Shown piece after piece: positions 10,623 through 22,626 of a DNA stretch of 64,000 nucleotides. Made by a program: the position numbers and the translations under genes. The notes under the pieces are model-generated. The model was not told the origin of the DNA. It saw nothing but the letters and a program-made list of their open reading frames with translations, and ran no database searches. The stretch lies in assembly GCF_032854445.1 (NCBI RefSeq), contig NC_088300.1, positions 44,325,682 through 44,389,681 on the forward strand. Direction: 5' to 3'. The DNA is from Liolophura sinensis. Its lineage: Eukaryota > Mollusca > Polyplacophora > Chitonida > Chitonidae. Position 1 is the first letter of the stretch. Each line of letters starts with the position of its first letter.

Positions 10623-10659
10623 TTTTTTCTCTCAGACAACAGATTCTCTGAGAAAAAAG
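10623..10659. repeat. Imperfect hairpin
   Basis: tttttctctcaga and tctgagaaaaaa form a stem with a small bulge around a short loop. No adjoining gene suggests a role. Confidence 0.5.
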
Positions 10660-10887
10660 TTTTAGCTAATGACATTTTTCTGCTCCATATTTACTACTAT
10701 AGACTAAATCTTCGCAAGAACACATGTTGCGCGGAACCATGATTTATTTATTGATAAAATTATTCTTTACCTTTTAATCAAACTATGTTGGTTAGTTTTA
10801 TTAGTGAAGCAAACAAAAAAACCGGGGCACACCCTGGACCTACGGCAAGTCACTGAGGAGCTTTTCCAGTGCTGTGGCTGCATACCA

Positions 10888-10960
10888 CATTGATGGCAGA
10901 AAAATGTGGACTGTCGTAAAGAGCCACGTGACCGTGGTCGCAAGCTCATTGCCATCAATG
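10888..10960. repeat. Nested inverted repeat
   Basis: cattgatggca (10888-10898) and tgccatcaatg (10950-10960) are perfectly complementary 11-bp arms. Between them ccacgtgaccgtgg (10924-10937) forms a second short stem. The region is GC-richer than its surroundings. It could be a structured RNA, but nothing identifies one. Confidence 0.4.
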
Positions 10961-12737
10961 TTACATGAACAGTGAGAGGGGAATGTACAAATTCGTTGTC
11001 CACGACAGGGACCGCGGGGCAATGTGCATTATACATTGACTGATATGACGGGTGCAAAGTTAATCAGTTGTTTGCAGCGCTCCGCCATGTGCGCGGAGAT
11101 AATAAACCGTGTGCTGGCATAGATTGGGATATTTGAAATGTGGGGAAATTGACACACATTAGAAAAGAAATAAACGATTTATTGCCGTGACATGCTGTAA
11201 TATAGATATTACATATTCCATGCAGGAAAAAGTCATGTACTGCCATAACTAATATAGCCACTGAGACATTACCAATACTGCCGAATACATTCTTGGGACG
11301 CTTTCTGGCGTGAGTAGCCAATAGCGCGCAGCACAGTCCATGTCCGACCAGAAGAAGTTATATGTATGTGAGAAGAGTACCTGACAATAATACACTCTAA
11401 TTTAAATATGAACTAAAAGCTTCACAGGTGGAAGGCCACTTAGTTACCGTTTTCTCATTAATACTTGTTCAGGCATACTATGAAGAAACCATTGTTGACT
11501 CACATTATTATATATTTATTAGATTTGTGTATAATACCGTAAAACACCGTCAGAAATATCGCGCTGATATTCATCGCTGGTAAGGTTTATGGGTGGAGCC
11601 TAATATCATTAAAAGAGTATGAAAAGGGAATAACCTTTGGCAAATGCCAAAGCAATAGCCGCAGTAAATCCAGCTTCAGGGCAATTGGGAAAACTCGATA
11701 CTAATAATAAATAATTCAGCGTCTGATAATGCAGTGAATACAGTACATTTTGTTGTTTTAGAAAGCTTTGGCAGTATTTCGATTTTTCACTGGCCAATTT
11801 GTAAAAGAAACCTCCCACACTATCTCTTCTTCACTCTGAATGGAACAAACCACCTTTGCATGGCCGAGAAATACATTTGAAATGTTTATTTTCTTAAAAA
11901 GTTAAATCACATTTTAGGCTTGCCGTGAGCTTGAAGTGCACATGTACACATGCATGTATGCATAGCCAGATTCACTGTTATCACTTTCGTAGAAAAGCTC
12001 TTTCCAACCGATGAAATCAGTGTATACAGCGTCAACAAACGTAATTGCCTATATATGAGCCCCTAAGTGGTTACAATTGTTCCGTGTCAGCTTAAGTAAT
12101 TATTTGTGCATTTCTTCGGCTAGTATCCCCAATAACGTCGTGTTGTTAATGTCAACGAAAATAGCCAGCTTTTTTATCCCTCAAGAAAGATCAAGTCACT
12201 AGCTTCAACCGTTCATCCCAATACCCTGAGTAACAAATTGTCCTTTCACATGATAAAATGGGACATCGGGGACAATCCTGGCGCACTTAAACCTTTGTCT
12301 GTACATAACCAGTTGTACATTATACCCTCACATCTATTCATTAACCTCTTTATGCAAATTGCCCCCCGAATACATTACATGCCTTAAATTCTTCACTGCG
12401 AAAATATTTATAAGAACCTATACGCTATTTATACACGCCACTTGCAATCGACCAGATGCACGGCTAGACTTCATTTTGCTACTTGTGAGTTAGGAAAAAC
12501 AGCCATATGTTTCTTGGGTTTTCAGCTTAGTTTAGACGTATGGTTATAAGCTGGCATTAGCTTTTATCTGTCCCTTTGAACTTACCGACATCTTTCCAAG
12601 ATTGTTCAACAAACAATGCAGCCTACGTCCTAAACGTCCTTTTAGCCTTCGACCTGCGTGTCTTACTCTTGTGGATCTTTGCAAAGTCTTTGATGTGTTG
12701 AAGTTCAATAGCGCTTCCTGTTATCTTGTTTCTCTTT
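10961..12737. other. No supported gene
   Basis: Several open frames of 60-96 codons on the minus strand near 10767-11321 and 11609-11818 overlap each other and lack recognisable motifs. I see no repeats. Confidence 0.4.
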
Positions 12738-12800
12738 TTTATTTCATCGGTGTTTAACCTCATACCCAAGAATGTTCACTTATGCGATGGCAATCACTTT
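12738..12800 (-). mobile_element. SINE family A 3' fragment, old
   Basis: tttatttcatcggtgtttaa, catacccaagaatgttcac and ttatgcgatggc follow the reverse complement of the family A 3' module with several substitutions. The rest is gone. Confidence 0.55.
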
Positions 12801-13677
12801 TTCGGGTGTCTGGAATAAGCCACCAGTTTCCAAGTCATTGACGAAAGTTTCCTTTATTTCAGAACGGTTTTTAAAGTCGACTCTGAAACCTTGACCGTAG
12901 GCAATTCTAGGTGGATTAATGACACACCGTCTTATTATTTTCTTTACGATTCTAAAACCAAAACATCAGATGTAACTATCTTCACTTTCGCTTTTAAATT
13001 CCACAGATTGCGTGTTGTTGTTGTTTTGTCTGTTGGACGACTGGTAGCGATAGATTACATGTGCTGGTACCGACAGGCCAGTAGAGCGAGGTTGATCAAC
13101 GGTAGAATGGGAGATATGCCGTTTATTGATATCGACTCTCTAATCTTAAGCTGACACTTTCACGAGGCATGCAGTTATTGTTAACAACTGTAATAAGCAC
13201 TTCTACAGAAGGCAGCCATCCAGCCCGCTTCATTAGGGTAATTGTGTCTCCCACCAAAGTCCCTCGAGAAGGGTTCACGTGACATAACTTACTGTATTTT
13301 GAAATGAGTTTTTTGGCGTGTTTGTGAACCCCTGAGCCCAGGTAAACGGACTGAACCCGAGAGGTCGATAGACACAATCTTGCAAACGTCAGTTGTCTTA
13401 GTTATATAACCTCTGTGGACAAAACAATAAGCTTGTCAGACGAAACGACATGCAAGGTTTTCGTTTGGCAAGCCGTTATTCCCTTTATCCTATCAATTTC
13501 TGACACGTTAGGTCGGCAATCAAGTGGGCGAGGTAGTCAACTTGCTTTTCTGGGAACGCAGGTATATTCAAACCCTGTTTCTCAGACTTTTGCTCTTGTA
13601 TTATTCTGTTGGATTGGCCAATGCCCAGTGCGACGTGGATTTTTGATGCAGTTAATGAATGACTTGTGTATTCGCTT

Positions 13678-13902
13678 ATTATTGTTGAGGGGCTTCCGCG
13701 CCCGAGGGGGTTAGACACCAGCGTGGCGTAATGATCCAGGGATCCCTCACTCATGCGGTCACTGGCTTCCTCTCCGGCTCTACGAGGTAAGACCTCTTGC
13801 CCGGTCTCTTCCAACCATAATGTTGACCGTTGTCTTATAAGTGAAATATTCTTAAGTACGGCGTAAAACACCAACGAAATAAATAAATAAATATAATTGT
13901 TG
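13678..13902 (+). mobile_element. SINE family A with internal deletions and target-site duplication
   Basis: The element (13688-13892) keeps a shortened head (ggcttccgcgcccgaggggg), parts of the middle (ggcttcctctccggctctac) and a well preserved 3' module (gtgaaatattcttaagtacg, gcgtaaaacaccaac, aaat tail). Flanks attattgttg (13678-13687) and ataattgttg (13893-13902) form a 10-bp duplication with one mismatch. A 143-codon minus-strand frame runs through this element and is a by-product. Confidence 0.8.
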
Positions 13903-16650
13903 GTCTTGCGTACCACTAGCAGTAATTGAGGTGAAGAAAGCTAGTTTCTTTTTGGCCAATATACCACAACATTTTCACATTTTTGGCAGTATTTTTGTTA
14001 AGAGGGTCACTAAACAAAAATATTGTCAGTTCAATGACGTGTGGTTACAGTCAACCATAGACACAGACATAAAAACAGGGCATATTCTCAGAATGCTTAA
14101 TAGTAACATAACCTTTCTTTCAGTTAATAGCTCAGAAATCGTAGTGTTCGCGCTGGATAAAAAACGCCAGTGAATCTCTCTGTCTAATTACTTAGAGTAT
14201 AAGAGAGTAAAACCGTTTCAGTATTTATGCCTGCTCGGTTCGATTTGTAACACATTCAGTGTGAACTAAAGCTGTGAGATTCGCCTTTAATCTGAATAAT
14301 ACCTTATACTGATATGTCACTCATGAGATGGGAATCTAATTAGCAGTAAAATATTAAAACAATAAACTGCATATGCACTCCTGATGTGATTATGTTGGAT
14401 GTGAAAGTTCAATGTTGCTATCATAAGATAAGTATCATCGGTCAGGGGGTCCGTTCTTTTGCCAGTGTGTGCGCCCCGCTTGTTCTCAGCTGTATATCCA
14501 CAACGACTTTATATATGAAGCTGAAACTTGTTTTCTTTTTATATTTTTTCTTATACTTCCGATAATCTCTCTTTAGAGTTGTCTTTCTGTCCGTCGGATC
14601 GTCATTTGTGTTCTGTTCGGAACATAATTTAAGCTTACACCTTGCCATAGTGAAGTGTCAGAGTCTACATGTTTGACATGTTTCAAAAATCTCAATAGGT
14701 TTGGCCTTCATTTCTTCTGCTTGATGTTTCGCAAAACATGTCTTTTTTGTTTCGTGTGTATTAACAAGAAATTTTTTTAATGGATAGCTTACTATAGTCT
14801 ATTTTACCTCATTTTCATATGGGGGTCAATATATGTGAAAATTTCTCGAGAAATCAGGCATATCTAACAGTGAGATTACCTCGACTTTTCACCTGTCAAG
14901 CAATATTTTCTTCATAAATGTCTTACAAACAATTTATTACTAGATTCCTAAGATTTTAGGCAGTCGTTTATATGAACTTTCTGAATTGTTTATGGCATGT
15001 GAAATTGTAGCTCATTTGAAGCGAGTTGAATACGCTTTTAGCATATGCATGTGCAACCTTCCACGCGCAATAGCTTTGGAAAACATAGGGGCATTCCAAT
15101 CGACATAAATTGTAAAGGCCATGGAGGGTAAAGCCGATTTTGTCTTTGATATTAAACACCTTTTCGCCATATTTGACAGATTCCAATATCATTGCAATGG
15201 TCTGATGAGATTACAATGATGTGAAAAAGAGATTCAGATCTAGTCAGTATATTTTATTGTGGAGTGAAACTCATATCCATATGAGTGTCGCTCTACGTTG
15301 ACAAATTGTTGGACCAAATGCCAACCCGCTATGGACCAATTCTCTTGTAAAATATTGATAATGAACCTACCATTCTCGCCACAGATTGCGACTTATCAAA
15401 ATGACTGTATAACCCTAACTACTAACCCCTTTACAAGATTTTCTCCCCACGGGAAGGCAAATTTCCGAACAGGTTTAGACTGCAATTCTTTACTATTGAT
15501 TCTAACGATCGTTGAGCACAAAATACAAACAACACCCAACTGCGACATCGGGGTAAGCTGACCTCGATCAATCCAGTGAGTGAAGCAACTGGCCAATCAA
15601 AATTACACCAGCTTCTGTTTCAGTGTAAATAAGATATTCAGACAATTTAAGTACAATTACATTGATTTACCTCACTCACAACACCCACAGAGGAATGCAT
15701 TTACATGTAGCAGTAAAACAATATATGGACATTATATATCCGCATACACTTTTGTACAGTTTTAAGGCTTGACGTTGTATGAACGATATACTGAGATTTG
15801 AAAAGCCAGCTCTTTTGACTGTCCAGTAATTTTCACTCCTCTTTTTAATATTGTTTATACATGTTGGATCAATTCACCGATGAACAACGCTCGAATACTC
15901 CTAATATAGCACAGGCAGTTCAATTCGTTGTTTGACCGGCACATCACAGTACGTAAGCACCGTATTACTAGAAGAACCTGTGAGGTTCTCAGCCAGAGAG
16001 TCCCTTCACATGTACTGCATTTACTCTCAATGTATCCACAAAAGATACTTTTCAAAGGTATTTAGTGTAATCTGGGACTGTATTATATTAGTCCCAGACG
16101 TAACACTGTAACCCGTCAAATCTCTCAGGGTTCACAAGAACACAGGCGTTCCTCCACCACTGAACTTCAATTAACAGCACTGAGGTGGGTTAACTCTCAA
16201 TACACGGGCCTAATCTTTACAACAACTGACAAAATCAAAGGGGTCTGGAAGATCCTACAACTTTGTTTACACCGATAAGTCGTGCCACAGAGGCAAATAT
16301 CAAAGGATGCTTCCAACATTCAAATGTTCAGTATGCTGATTACAAGCCGCAATCAGCTGTTAACCAAACTGTACCATACAAGCAAATTTAGATGGAAAAT
16401 AATTAAATTTACAAGTGCGTAATATCAAATTAAAACATTATATTACACGTGGATTCCTCGCTGAAAACTCCGAGGGTCATTTAAGGTTGTTTTTGCACCC
16501 CAAGTGGTATAATCGCCCCTTTCAAAAAAAAAAAAAAAACAGTCAAAGAGTTCTTGTCCAATTAATTCACAAGTTCAAATCCAGCTTACAGTGGTTTAAA
16601 CTCAAGAAACTTGTTTAGTAACTGGCAAGGTTCAGTGAATTTTTTCTGAG
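13903..16650. other. No supported gene
   Basis: AT-rich, with scattered frames of 60-90 codons and an A16-type run near 16526. I found no SINE, tandem repeat or coding motif. Confidence 0.4.
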
Positions 16651-16755
16651 CCTGCCAGGTTTCCTCACCCAGCAATCAGACCGCCGTCATGTAACTGAAC
16701 ATTTGTTTACCACCGTAAACATAACACCACCCGTTCAAATAAATTAATAAAAAGC
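16651..16755 (+). mobile_element. Probable SINE family A 3' fragment, highly decayed
   Basis: gccaggtttcctcaccc, accgccgtcatgtaactgaa, and cgtaaacataacaccaccc with a caaataaattaataaa tail follow the order of the family A 3' half, with many changes. Confidence 0.5.
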
Positions 16756-17479
16756 GAGATCTATTTTCTTCTAAATGTTGTCTGAATCTTGCTGTAGATT
16801 ATCCATGTTCCTCCCAAAAGTCAAGCTATGTTCAAGTACAATTGGATTAGAGTTCGGTGGTCATGGATGACACAGAAGATAACAGGGCGAAAGTCGTCAC
16901 GCAATTCTGTATGAAAAAAAATAAACATGAGTTCAGAGTAAAACCGTTTTAAAGGAATGTCCTGCCGAATGTTTAAAAGGCGTTGTTCTGGAGCATAGGA
17001 GGAAACTTGACACTGTGGTGTTTATGGAGAGCGGCTAAAAGTAAGCGGCTAACACTGATGGATTTCCAGTGGAAAACAACCTGGGAGTCAAGGCAAAAGT
17101 ATTAGAAAGATTGAGTGGCGGAAAAGAAAGGTTTGGATGTCACAAAAATGGACTTTAAATGAATTTTCGTGGATTTGGTGTTCTTATAGCTCGGTTCTAC
17201 GTCAGTATGTCCTGGCAGAAGCTGTGTTCATGTATATGATGGGCAAACTTCTAAAGGCTTTGGAAGTTATTGCCCTGGAATCCGAGACGCGTCTGCGACA
17301 ATAATAGTTTGGATATGAACAGATTTATATCAAAGGGAAGGTATTCTGTTATTGTGGGTTTGCTAAAATGTATGCCTATTAGACACAATGAGACTCTAGG
17401 GTAAGCCAAGACTTCTGGCAAGGATTCGTGCGTTGAAGATGCCAAAATTAAAGCGCTATTATAAATCTCAATGAGGGAT
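16756..17479. other. No supported gene
   Basis: A minus-strand frame is open for about 100 codons (roughly 17553 to 17251), but its first third is the antisense of the SINE head next door and it has no recognisable motif. I see nothing else. Confidence 0.35.
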
Positions 17480-17709
17480 CTAGCAAGCTCAGACGGATAA
17501 AGCGCTGGCTCGATGTTATTGTCCGGTCCTTGGCCACTGCGATCGAGGGTTCAAATCCATGTTTTGCTGATTAGCCTGCTGAATTTATTCAGGAGAAATA
17601 TGGGATGTTTTGGGGTTTATTCAACGAACTCTGGTATATAGCCATATAGCTGACCGGCGTTGTCTTAGCGACAAGTTCTCGAGTATGGTGTTTGACAACT
17701 GTCAATTAA
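17480..17709 (+). mobile_element. SINE family C, tRNA-like head
   Basis: An A-box-like agctcagacggataaagcg (from 17486) and a strong B box gggttcaaatcc (17547-17558) lie at tRNA spacing. The 3' part reads ctgaccggcgttgtcttagc, then ttctcgagtatggtgtttga, then caattaa. That end resembles the family A module (GGCCGCCGTCGTATAA ... TTCTTGAGTACGGCGT), while the head differs from A. Confidence 0.65.
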
Positions 17710-20700
17710 GGAAGATAATAGAAAACCCATTCTGATTCAACAAAATGCTTATACTTGTACCAAGGAAAAGAAAACGGATATTGCTAAAATATAAAAACAT
17801 AAAAACATAAAAGCGTAGAATATTTTTTCCATCTGCTTGTTGCATTTTCATCACAGTATGAGTGCTTCTTTAATAATTATGTCTTTTGTCAAATTTAGTC
17901 TAAATCAAAAACCCGTAAACAGCCGTTGGTAAGTAATGATTTAAAAGCCCTGTTTACTCTTAAGATATTGATGATCTAACCAGTCCCTCACTGTATATTT
18001 GATTCTAATCGTATCTTTTAAACTCGCTATAGAGTTTAGATGATAATGATGAAACACGCTGACTGGCCAGTATAACAGATACGACGTTGTTTGCGTAATA
18101 ATTAAGACGCGGAAAAAGATCTAGATGAGTTGAGATAAAATCAACGTGGACAGGTATTTCAGTGCTGGGCAATAAATGAGTGGTCGATGCTCCTGAAGAA
18201 AACGTTCAAGGCCAATGCAGTCCAGTTATTTTTGCTCTTTACTTTCCTGGAGGAATACTTATGGACGTACGAGTGTGACGCAAACGATAATTTTGCTTGA
18301 TTGTACAAATTGTCCAATTAGTTAATAACCACTTTAAAGTTGACACTACTCGCCGATTCAAAGCAGCATTACGACGAAGTGGTTGATTAACAGCAGCCCC
18401 CAGCCGTTATTTTACATCCGTCTCAAAGTGGTAATGGCGCCTAAGCCATACTCTTGGCATTGGTCTGAAATTTAGTGAACTACCGATGTGATCTTACTCG
18501 TGCCTGGGGTGCAGTATCTTATATAGTTTTATAACAGGTACGGTATAAGATTTCGTGGAGCTAGCAAAAATCGCTAAATTTTTAACAAGGCTGAAATTTT
18601 AGGGACGCGAAGAGCGGAATTTCCTGGTACGACTACAGCAGTGCATGCGTAAAACAAGTGTGATTTTCGTTTAATTCTGTCCATTTGTCCTTTTCATGGG
18701 ACGATCGCCACACGCGTCTCTTCCTTCACCTGCAGGCGGGCTGTTGGTTTAGTAGTGAGGTCTAGACGATCTCCCGGGAGCAGGACAGCTTTAACCGTGA
18801 GTGACCATGACCTGATGGACTACATTTCAATACTGGCTGCTAATCAATTATGTATACGATAGACAACACCTCGATATCAGGAGAGTGAACCCGGGGAAGT
18901 GTGTCCGATTGTGTCCGATTCGTTCTCATCAGAACTCTTGGGAGGGTACTTCCATACGGGGGTTTCGAAGGAAAATTTGGAGATTTTGAGAGACGCTACC
19001 AGGTAAATTGCCTGCGTGCGCGCAGGGGGTGGGGAAGGTGAAGGCTGGAAGGGCACACTATCAAAAATACAGCTGAAGGTTACCCAATTGTCTGTCAAGT
19101 TGCTTTTGTCAGATCTGAGGTAATCGCACTGGTGAGTCGTAGCTGCCAAGCATGGTGGGGAAAGTCCTTCAGTTCACCTCCAAAAATGATGACACTTTTC
19201 CAGCTATCGCAGATTCAATCAATAGAGAACGGGAAATAGTAACAGAGAGTTCAGTCAAATGAGACGAGAAGAGCCTGGCTGGCAAATTACTACTGCCACG
19301 GGGGAGAGTGACATAGACGTGAGCTCAGCCGGTGTGTTGCAGCGCATGACTGCCTCTCAGTCTCACTATTGACCGCTGTTCTCGGGTTTGTTAGGTCTAC
19401 AGCAAGAAGCGATCAAATCGATTTAAGTCTGGTACTGTCCTACTAACATGTAATAATTCGGCGACACACCACCGGTGTATATAATAGACTCGTAAACTTT
19501 TTCTGTCAGACATGAGTAAACATTCACCTCTGAAAACTTTCTTTTGGGCCTCAGGTGTCTGGTGGTTGTATTAACAGACCAGAAACCACGGGACTGGAAT
19601 GAAATATAGAAAACAAAGGAGGAGATAAAGCATATGATATACAAACTTTCTTGCCTAAAACAGATCGCCAAGCATGACCCATATAGCCCGGCTAAAGACT
19701 GAAATATTTCAATACCGGTACAGTAGACTGTTGTCAAGATAGCTTTGACTTCGAATATCTGAATCTTTTATATTTCATTATATATTCTTTACCACATTGA
19801 ATAATGTTTCACTCATACAACGCTGGTCATCTGCATGAGTTGAGAATTTTTTGAGGAACCGCCTGTGACCTTAGGCCTAATTAAAATTAAAAGTATAGAC
19901 CAACGATAATGGTTGGCTAATTTTATGGTCGGTGACAAATTGCCGTTGCGTAATGCAATAATGTTGTTCTCCATTAATGTTGCAAATCACAGAAAAACGG
20001 ACCGAGAGATGTAAGCATGGCGAATCCAACGCGTCGTAAGCACGGAATTTAGTTTAGCGGACCAGCTTGAAAGATGGGTGAAACTTTGTGAACAGGCATG
20101 GACAAATTAAATGGCGTTAAAATTAAAATTGCGGACAAAACCGAGTTGACTAGAGTTTCTTATTTATGTTTGTTTTATCGGACAACTCATTATTAATGTT
20201 TGTGTCAATTACCAAGATAGCGACGTTGTTATGCTTACGAAATAAAACACAAAATGGCGTTTTTGTTAATACAAAACTTTGGCCTCAGTTCTGACGTCAT
20301 TAAGGAATCAAAATCATCGGGCGATGATGAAGAAATATCAACTCGTCGTGCTATCGTACTATTCTTCTTGTGACAATAACGATTTTGCTTGAGCATTATG
20401 GTATTTTATTTTTAATTTCGCTTTCTTTTTATGCAACGGAGCTCAAAAAAGAAAATGAAAATTTTGGCCACAGTACACACCTTTCGCCAAATGAGTGTCT
20501 CACGCAGCAATGGCAAAATAGTACGAAGTATGGTTCGATGCTACGAAGCCATGTCCATTGTACAATCGATTTGTCAGTCGTCAAGCCGTTTTACATTCTG
20601 AATTGAACTCTGAACGCTTCTATAATATTGTGTGTTTTCCAAATGATTTCTTTGCCTACGAAATTTGATTTGTACTACGGACGGAACCAGGGCTTCTGTT

Positions 20701-20799
20701 GAAAAACACATAACGTCATATCACATGATGAATACGTACATTCAAATATCGACATGGGAAGTAAGGCATAAAACCTTAAATGAGGTTAATTGATAAGAG
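17710..20799. other. No supported gene
   Basis: It includes a 90-codon minus-strand frame at 18877-19149 with a proline/serine-rich middle and a 104-codon minus-strand frame at 19423-19737; neither is recognisable. A short duplication gtgtccgatt occurs twice near 18900-18920. Confidence 0.4.
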
Positions 20800-20884
20800 G
20801 CTTTATTTCACCGGTTTCGAGTGACCATTTGCCAACTATCACACTATCCTTGCAGATCTGGTTTTTACTCTCTGTGCTGTAGTC
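20800..20884 (-). repeat. Dispersed repeat R1, copy 1
   Basis: Read on the minus strand it runs gactacagcacag, then atagtgtgatagttggcaaa, then tcactcgaaaccggtgaaat. The same blocks in the same order occur at 25733 and, more weakly, at 26122. Three copies in both orientations make it a dispersed element, possibly an old SINE. Confidence 0.65.
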
Positions 20885-21245
20885 TTTCAACTTTTAAAAC
20901 CACGCACACATACCAATCATGAGCCAAAAAATAATTTGACTTGAGTTAACTCAAATCATATACTAATTTTTTTATCATTCCAGTACCACACCGTGGTTAG
21001 GGATTTTGTCTGTAGCTTTTTAGCAGTTCATATCACAGTGTGCACGACAGGCCAGTAGCATAATGTAACGCAGAAATACACAACATCATGCAACATTGCT
21101 TTGAATAAAACTGCCTTGTTGGAGTGACGTCCTTTGAAGTAGCCTTGTATTTTTTTTATTTCTTGTATTTTTAATAGTAGAATGTCACGGAAGGAACTAG
21201 CTCCCAGGTAAAGATCTCATAGGTATTACATCCCCTACATCTTAT
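20885..21245. other. No supported feature
   Basis: AT-rich spacer before a SINE; nothing recognised. Confidence 0.5.
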
Positions 21246-21525
21246 CTATACGCAGCAACGGGGGTCTCCGTGGCTCAGTCGGTTAGCGCACTAGCGCAGC
21301 GTAATGACCCAGAAGCCTCTCACCAATGCGGTCGCTGTGAGTTCAAGTCCAGCTCATGCTGGCTTCCTCTCCGGCCGTAAGTGGGAAGGTCTGTCAGAAA
21401 CCTGCGGAAGGTCGTGGGTTTCCCCCGGGCTGTTACCATAATGCTGGCCACCGTCGTATAAGTGAAATATTCTTGAGTACGGCGTAAACCCCAATCAAAT
21501 AAATAAATAAATACTATACGCAGCA
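21246..21525 (+). mobile_element. SINE family A, full length, perfect 12-bp target-site duplication
   Basis: Element 21258-21513. The tRNA-like head has A box tggctcagtcgg (21271-21282) and B box gagttcaagtcc (21339-21350), the internal RNA polymerase III promoter typical of tRNA-derived SINEs. A central region follows, then gtgaaatattcttgagtacg, gcgtaaaccccaatc and an (aaat)n tail. The flanks ctatacgcagca at 21246-21257 and 21514-21525 are identical, so this insertion is fairly recent. It is the best reference copy in the window. A part in the middle (around the cccgggc/ttaccataatg junction near 21430) is shorter than in the copy at 22379. Confidence 0.95.
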
Positions 21526-21904
21526 CCAGAAAATATGGCTAAAGGTACGTAGGCTCATTCCTGAATGACAGTGCAATACTGTACCTTCTGTGTATGCATG
21601 TATTAAGCAATTGTTCGGCGACATCTGTGCACCACCACTTAAATTTGATTAAAAATCAAAACAAAAAATGGACATCCTAATACAGTCGATGCGGCGTCGT
21701 ATTTACTCCTGACCAATGGTGTATCCATCCCATTTTTCGTTGTTAGCAGGACGTTCGTGACAAAAGCAACTAGAAAACATCTTGGATTTGGTATTGTACT
21801 TGCATCGTATTGTACTTGCATCAGACGGTATTGCCATCATGCTTAAGGCAAACTGCCATCATATAGCAACTGCATGTATGTCAGGCAATATTCAAGTGTT
21901 CACC
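21526..21904. other. No supported feature
   Basis: Contains a short duplication, ttgtacttgcatc twice near 21795-21822. No gene seen. Confidence 0.5.
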
Positions 21905-22255
21905 ACCGGCCCGTATAGCACAGTTGGTAGAGCGTCCGCTTCGAGAGCGGTAGATCCAGGATCAATCCTTGATCGAGTCACACCTAAGCCCTCACACCTA
22001 AGTTGTAACTTCCTCGCTTGGTGCTCAGCATGGAGGGGATTGACTGGTTGACCCGTATCAGTATAATGGCTCGGGCGGCTTACTTGCCTATGGTAGGTCG
22101 TCTCAGTGAAGCAGCACTAAATAAAAGAGCGGTGGAAATCCGTCCTGCAACAAGGAGGCACATTACACGTACATGCACCCTAAGGATTCCTTCGTCGTCA
22201 TATGACTGAAAAATTGTTGAGTACGACGTTAAACCCCAAACACTCTCTCACTCAA
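21905..22255 (+). mobile_element. SINE family B, full length (molluscan V-SINE-like type)
   Basis: The head ggcccgtatagcacagttgg ... agagcg (A box) and ccaggatcaatcc (B box) resembles a tRNA. A long middle contains cctcgcttggtgctcagcat, gtatcagtataatggctcgg, gcagcactaaataaaagagc and tcctgcaacaaggaggcac. The 3' end reads ccttcgtcgtcatatgactg, aaaaattgttgagtacgacg, ttaaaccccaa and a ctcactc tail. I think it belongs with molluscan elements described as RUDI/V-SINE or Nin-DC types; that name is inference. Its last 45 bp are clearly related to the end of family A. Confidence 0.9.
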
Positions 22256-22378
22256 TGTCCACCATCCCATTAGGTAACCAAAAACAAAACTGCAAAACTA
22301 AATGTACTACAAATCCTACATGTACCGAATGACACTGATTTAATAAAGGTAACTAGTGCTATGGGCTGTATATTCATC

Positions 22379-22626
22379 GTGTTTTACGCCGTACTCAAGA
22401 ATATTTCACTTATACGACGGCGGCCAGCATTATGGTGGGTGGAAACCGGGCAGAGCCCGGGGGAAACCCACGACCATCCGCAGGTTGATGCCAGACCTTC
22501 CCACGTACGGCCGGAGAGGAAGGCAGCATGAGCTGGTCTTGAACTCACAGCGACCGCATTGGTGAGAGGCTTCTGGGTCATTACGCTGCGCTAGCGCGCT
22601 AACCGACTGAGCCACGGAGGCCCCCG
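22379..22626 (-). mobile_element. SINE family A, near full length
   Basis: In reverse orientation: gttttacgccgtactcaaga, atatttcacttatacgacgg, the complete central block with gggcagagcccgggggaaac, then cttgaactcacagcgaccgc (B box) and ccgactgagccacggaggcc (A box). The A-rich tail has been lost or mutated. It faces the copy at 21258, with about 865 bp between them. Confidence 0.93.

Noticed and set aside
17251-17553. Minus-strand frame of about 100 codons with protein-like composition
   Set aside because: Its upstream third is the antisense of a SINE tRNA-like head, so its length is not evidence of coding.
21905-21980. tRNA gene at the start of SINE family B
   Set aside because: The A and B boxes are good, but the sequence continues directly into a SINE body and the acceptor stem does not pair well. 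It is a SINE head, not a functional tRNA.
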